NCBI GenBank assembly: GCA_016282135.1
Contig: JAEEKA010000088.1
Span: 1-42,493 of the forward strand
DNA from: Oscillospiraceae bacterium
GTDB taxonomy: Bacteria > Bacillota > Clostridia > Oscillospirales > Oscillospiraceae
Reading direction: 5' to 3'
Length of the DNA: 42,493 nucleotides
Shown in pieces: positions 39,335 through 42,493 of this stretch. A model generated the notes under the pieces. The model was not told where the DNA came from. It made no database searches and saw only the letters and a program-made list of their open reading frames with translations. How positions within the stretch are numbered: position 1 is the stretch's first letter; each line of letters opens with the position of its first letter. The position numbers were made by a program, and so were the translations under genes.

Positions 39335-42300
39335 ATGAAAAGATTTCTCGCGCTTCTCTTAACCCTCGTAATGCTCCTCTCCCTTATGCCCACGGCGATT
39401 GCCGCTGCCCCTGCGGAGAAAGAGCGCGATATCTGGGACGTGATCTCAGAGATCGAAGCAAACGCTGCAAGAAGAAATAAGGCAAACACTGCAGAAACAC
39501 TTGAAGCCACTTACAACAACGCTGTTGACGAGATCATTGATGCCGTCACTTCTTCCTCCAGCTACGTCCCCGGCACGCTTGAGCGTCACGGCAACTTCTT
39601 CTTCTGGGTCGACAAGAACGGCGATCCCAACGGCTATTCTCCCAGCTACCGTGCGAAGAGAGAGGCCGGCAGAATTCCGGGCGCAAACGCTGAGGATTTT
39701 GCTGCCACCGAAGTCGTGAACTACAACCCCAAGGGCGGCTCTGCCGCATCTATGGATGTTGCTGCTTTCCAGCCCTACATCGGCATTGACGGCTCCTTTA
39801 CCGCGCAGTATGAGAATCGCTGCAATGCTGTTGCCCAGGCCACTGGCGGCACCGGCACCACCTACAAGACCAACGATGCCAACGTCAATAATCTGGGCCT
39901 TGCGCTTTCCACTTGCGGCGTCGTGATTTTTGACTCCCATGGCACCACTGACTATGACAACGGCTCCTGGAGCAACCCGGATTACACTTCCCGCGCGAAC
40001 GATTCCTACCTCTGCCTGACCACCGGTACCGGCCTCACCACCGAGGACAAGTCTTCCGCGCAGGGCGAGTTCGGCACCTACTACCACGCTTTCAGCCTGG
40101 GCGGCGGCGATTGGGCCGTTGACGGCACCGCGATTGCCAATCACATGAACGGCACCGCCCCCAACAGCATTATCTGGATGGCCATCTGCCTTGGCATGGC
40201 TACCGAAGGTATGGAAGCCCCCTTCCGCGCCAACGGCGCTGAGGTTGTCTATGGCTACTCTCAGTCCGTCACCTTCACCGGCGACTACAAGTACGAAGGC
40301 TTCTTCTGGCCCTATTTCTGCCAGGATCACACCGTGGCAGAAGCGTGTGCTTACATGAAGGAAAAGTCCAACTGCGATTGGGACCCTGCGTACTCCTCCT
40401 ACTCCTACAGCCAGGCGGTTGCGAACCATGTTGCGTTCCCCATCGTTGCTTCCTCCGAGGATCCCTATCCCGGTCACGGCAATGTGGACGTCATTCAGGT
40501 TCCCACCTCCACTTATACCCTGTTCACCCAGTTCAATATTTCCGCTGTTTCCAACAACAACGCTTGGGGCACAGTTGCGGTTTCCGGCCGTCAGATCACC
40601 GCTACCCCCAACACCGGCTATGAAGTTGCCGGCTATGAAGTTCTGGAAGGCACCTGCACCGTCACCCAGAACGGCAACGTCTTCCAGGTGAACGCGGAAA
40701 CCGACTGCACCGTCCAGATCAACTTTGCCGCCAGAGTTCCCGCCACCGTCGTCTTCAACGTTCCCGAAGGCGTGAGCTGCGACAACTTCAACGGCTATGT
40801 GGGCGATACCATCACCCTGCCGACTCCCACCGGAACCCCCACTGCCAACGCGCACAACTATGCCTTCCGCGGCTGGACGACTGCTCCCATTGAGGATGAC
40901 GTTACCGAAGTTCCCACCTTCGTGAAGGCAGGCACTGAGCTGACTGTCACCGATCCCAGCGTTACCTACTATGCACTGTATTCCTACTTCATCGCGGATG
41001 AAGGCTTCGGCGAAGGCGAATTCAACCTGGTGACCTCCGCTCGGAACAACTGGTCCGGTGAGTACGTCATCACTTATCAGGGCGAGAAGGTCCTGGACGC
41101 TTCCGGCGACGTTACCGGCAGCACCATTTCCTCCGCTGTGGCGGAAATGAGCGAGATTGGCGGCGTTCTGACCGGCGAAAGCCTTTCTAATATTGACGAC
41201 GATTACATCTTCGTGGTTGAGGAAGTCAGCAGCGGCGTCTACTCCATCAAGATGAAGGAGCCTGACGTTTGGCTTGCTCTGACCAGCAACAGCAACAGCC
41301 TTAATACCGCCACTTCAGATTCTGCCGATGCTGCCCGCTGGACCTTCTCCTATGGCAGCGACGGTGTGAAGATTACCAGCGTGAAGTACACGGAGAGAAG
41401 CCTCCGCTACAACAACCAGGCAAACGTCTTCCGCTGCTACAAGCAGGGCCAGCAGCCTATCTCCCTGTATGCTTCCGCGCCCGGCACCAAGTATTACACC
41501 ACCGTTCCCAAGGACGGCTCCGGCTGCGATCATGTCTTTGGCGATTGGACTACCGTGACTGAGCCCACCTGCACCACTGCCGGTCAGGAGAAGCGCGTCT
41601 GCACCCTCTGCGGCTATACGCAGACCCACACGCTGGATGCCCTGGGCCACGATTATAATGCGGTTGTGACCGAGCCCACCTGCACCGAGGCCGGTTACAC
41701 CACCCATACCTGCTCCCGCTGCAACGATACCTACACCGACAGCGAGACCGCCGCTCTGGGCCACAACTTCGGCGACTGGACTCAGACTTCTGCTCCCACC
41801 TGCACCGAGGCCGGTGAGGAGACCCGCACCTGCACCCGCTGCAACACCGTTGAGACTCGCACCGTGGAAGCACTGGGCCACGATTATCAGACTACCGTTA
41901 CCTCTGCCACCTGCACCGAGGGCGGCTTCACCACCTATACCTGCTCCCGCTGCAACGACACTTATACTGCTGACGAGACCGATCCTCTGGGCCACGATTA
42001 CACCGCTGTTGTGACCGAGCCCACCTGTACCGAGGGCGGCTTCACCACCTACACCTGCTCCCGCTGCAACGACACTTATACTGCTGACGAGACCGATCCT
42101 CTGGGCCACGATTACACCGCTGTTGTGACTGAGCCCACCTGCACCGAGGCCGGCTTCACCACCTACACCTGCTCCCGCTGCAATGACAGTTACACCGCCG
42201 ACGAGACCGAGGCCCTTGGCCACGACTGGGGTGAGCCCGTTGTGATCGTGGAGCCTAACCATCAGGCACCCGGCCAGCAGACCTTCACCTGTGCCCGCTG

Positions 42301-42493
42301 CGGCGAGACCAAGACCGTGGAGATCCCCCGGCTGGCCAACCCCTTCGAGGATGTCCACGACGAGGACTTCTTCTTCAATCCCGTGATGTGGGCTCTGGAT
42401 GAGACCGTCACCGGCGGCGTGGACGATACCCACTTCGCGCCGGAGCGGACCGTCATGCGCGCCGACTCCATGGTGTTCTTCTGGGCCGCCAAC
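39335..42493 (+). CDS. Secreted caspase-like (clan CD) candidate peptidase with cysteine-rich repeats and SLH domain, incomplete at window end
   Basis: Open for 1053 codons to the window edge. Residues 1-24 are a clear Sec signal peptide (KR, hydrophobic core, AIAA-A). Residues 150-390 resemble a clan CD peptidase domain: hydrophobic strand plus His-Gly in GVVIFDSHG (H202) and hydrophobic strand plus Cys in SIIWMAICLG (C285), then FRANGAEVVYGYSQSV. Residues 468-545 form an InlB/Flg_new-like beta domain with FRGW at 511-514. Residues 560-715 are a beta-rich domain not recognised. Seven repeats of 38-39 residues (731-1000) each have PTC and CxxC. An SLH domain starts at about 1002 (NPFEDV). SLH domains bind wall polymers, so the protein is probably displayed on the surface. 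The catalytic call rests on motif shape only. Confidence 0.82.
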   Translation, partial: MKRFLALLLTLVMLLSLMPTAIAAAPAEKERDIWDVISEIEANAARRNKANTAETLEATYNNAVDEIIDAVTSSSSYVPGTLERHGNFFFWVDKNGDPNGYSPSYRAKREAGRIPGANAEDFAATEVVNYNPKGGSAASMDVAAFQPYIGIDGSFTAQYENRCNAVAQATGGTGTTYKTNDANVNNLGLALSTCGVVIFDSHGTTDYDNGSWSNPDYTSRANDSYLCLTTGTGLTTEDKSSAQGEFGTYYHAFSLGGGDWAVDGTAIANHMNGTAPNSIIWMAICLGMATEGMEAPFRANGAEVVYGYSQSVTFTGDYKYEGFFWPYFCQDHTVAEACAYMKEKSNCDWDPAYSSYSYSQAVANHVAFPIVASSEDPYPGHGNVDVIQVPTSTYTLFTQFNISAVSNNNAWGTVAVSGRQITATPNTGYEVAGYEVLEGTCTVTQNGNVFQVNAETDCTVQINFAARVPATVVFNVPEGVSCDNFNGYVGDTITLPTPTGTPTANAHNYAFRGWTTAPIEDDVTEVPTFVKAGTELTVTDPSVTYYALYSYFIADEGFGEGEFNLVTSARNNWSGEYVITYQGEKVLDASGDVTGSTISSAVAEMSEIGGVLTGESLSNIDDDYIFVVEEVSSGVYSIKMKEPDVWLALTSNSNSLNTATSDSADAARWTFSYGSDGVKITSVKYTERSLRYNNQANVFRCYKQGQQPISLYASAPGTKYYTTVPKDGSGCDHVFGDWTTVTEPTCTTAGQEKRVCTLCGYTQTHTLDALGHDYNAVVTEPTCTEAGYTTHTCSRCNDTYTDSETAALGHNFGDWTQTSAPTCTEAGEETRTCTRCNTVETRTVEALGHDYQTTVTSATCTEGGFTTYTCSRCNDTYTADETDPLGHDYTAVVTEPTCTEGGFTTYTCSRCNDTYTADETDPLGHDYTAVVTEPTCTEAGFTTYTCSRCNDSYTADETEALGHDWGEPVVIVEPNHQAPGQQTFTCARCGETKTVEIPRLANPFEDVHDEDFFFNPVMWALDETVTGGVDDTHFAPERTVMRADSMVFFWAAN
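41645..42217 (+). repeat. Tandem 114-bp coding repeats in the surface protein
   Basis: GGC codons of the LGHD block recur at 41645, 41759, 41876, 41990, 42104 and 42218, spaced 114, 117, 114, 114 and 114 bases. The units from 41876 onward are nearly identical at DNA level, pointing to recent expansion. Each encodes a cysteine (PTC) and a CxxC pair that could bind zinc or form disulfides. Confidence 0.92.

Noticed and set aside
41645..42217. CRISPR array or non-coding repeat
   Set aside because: The 114-bp repeats keep one reading frame throughout and encode matching protein repeats.

Overview
The window reads as a chromosomal segment of a GC-rich anaerobic Firmicute, most likely a gut Oscillospiraceae-type clostridium. 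The signs are consensus sigma-A promoters in AT-rich gaps between GC-rich genes, AGGAGG-type ribosome sites, a Fe-S/ferredoxin amino-acid fermentation locus, Ptb/Buk, NhaC and AGCS transporters, a class 1B dihydroorotate dehydrogenase, and an SLH-anchored surface protein. The taxonomic placement is inference from gene content.

Layout. 1-3.3 kb (mostly minus): unexplained hairpins, tRNA-Pro(CGG), gpmI, guaD. 3.4-11.8 kb (plus): ogt, then a compact pyrimidine/purine run pyrC-pyrK-pyrD-pyrF-pyrE-pyrB-pyrI-purE-guaB from one strong promoter; several genes overlap. It covers UMP synthesis from carbamoyl phosphate onward (carAB is not in view). 11.85-14.0 kb: an isolated two-gene module, a CHC2 zinc-finger protein and an SF3/D5-type helicase, driven by a perfect TTGACA-N17-TATAAT promoter and bracketed by long hairpins that share a 12-14 bp word which also recurs in the operon leader. 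14.0-14.7 kb: a lipoprotein of unknown function.

14.8-28.3 kb: a divergent locus. On the minus strand lie lysR, two tandem hypB paralogues, a 928-residue Fe-S/FAD oxidoreductase and hypA. On the plus strand lie iorA, iorB, a Ptb-like acyltransferase, a Buk-like kinase, an aminotransferase and an unusual tryptophanase/tyrosine phenol-lyase-family enzyme. Read together, this suggests transamination of (aromatic) amino acids, ferredoxin-dependent oxidation of the 2-oxoacid to an acyl-CoA, ATP recovery through acyl phosphate, and re-oxidation of ferredoxin by the oxidoreductase. The role of the nickel chaperones here is unexplained.

28.3-39.1 kb: MBL-fold hydrolase, flavin reductase-like protein, gamma-glutamyl hydrolase, GNAT acetyltransferase, GH2 beta-galactosidase, murC, an AGCS alanine/glycine symporter, tRNA-Thr(GGT), and an NhaC-type antiporter. 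39.3 kb to the window end: an incomplete gene for a secreted protein with a clan-CD (caspase-like) candidate peptidase domain, cysteine-rich tandem repeats and the start of an SLH domain.

Gene junctions carry several repeat classes: four arrays of 7-bp tandem repeats immediately after stop codons, GTAGGG-headed variable palindromes, and a repeat-like in-frame insert at the same place in both hypB genes. No gene-free stretch exceeds 300 bases apart from the first 329 bases, which hold the tRNA and hairpins.
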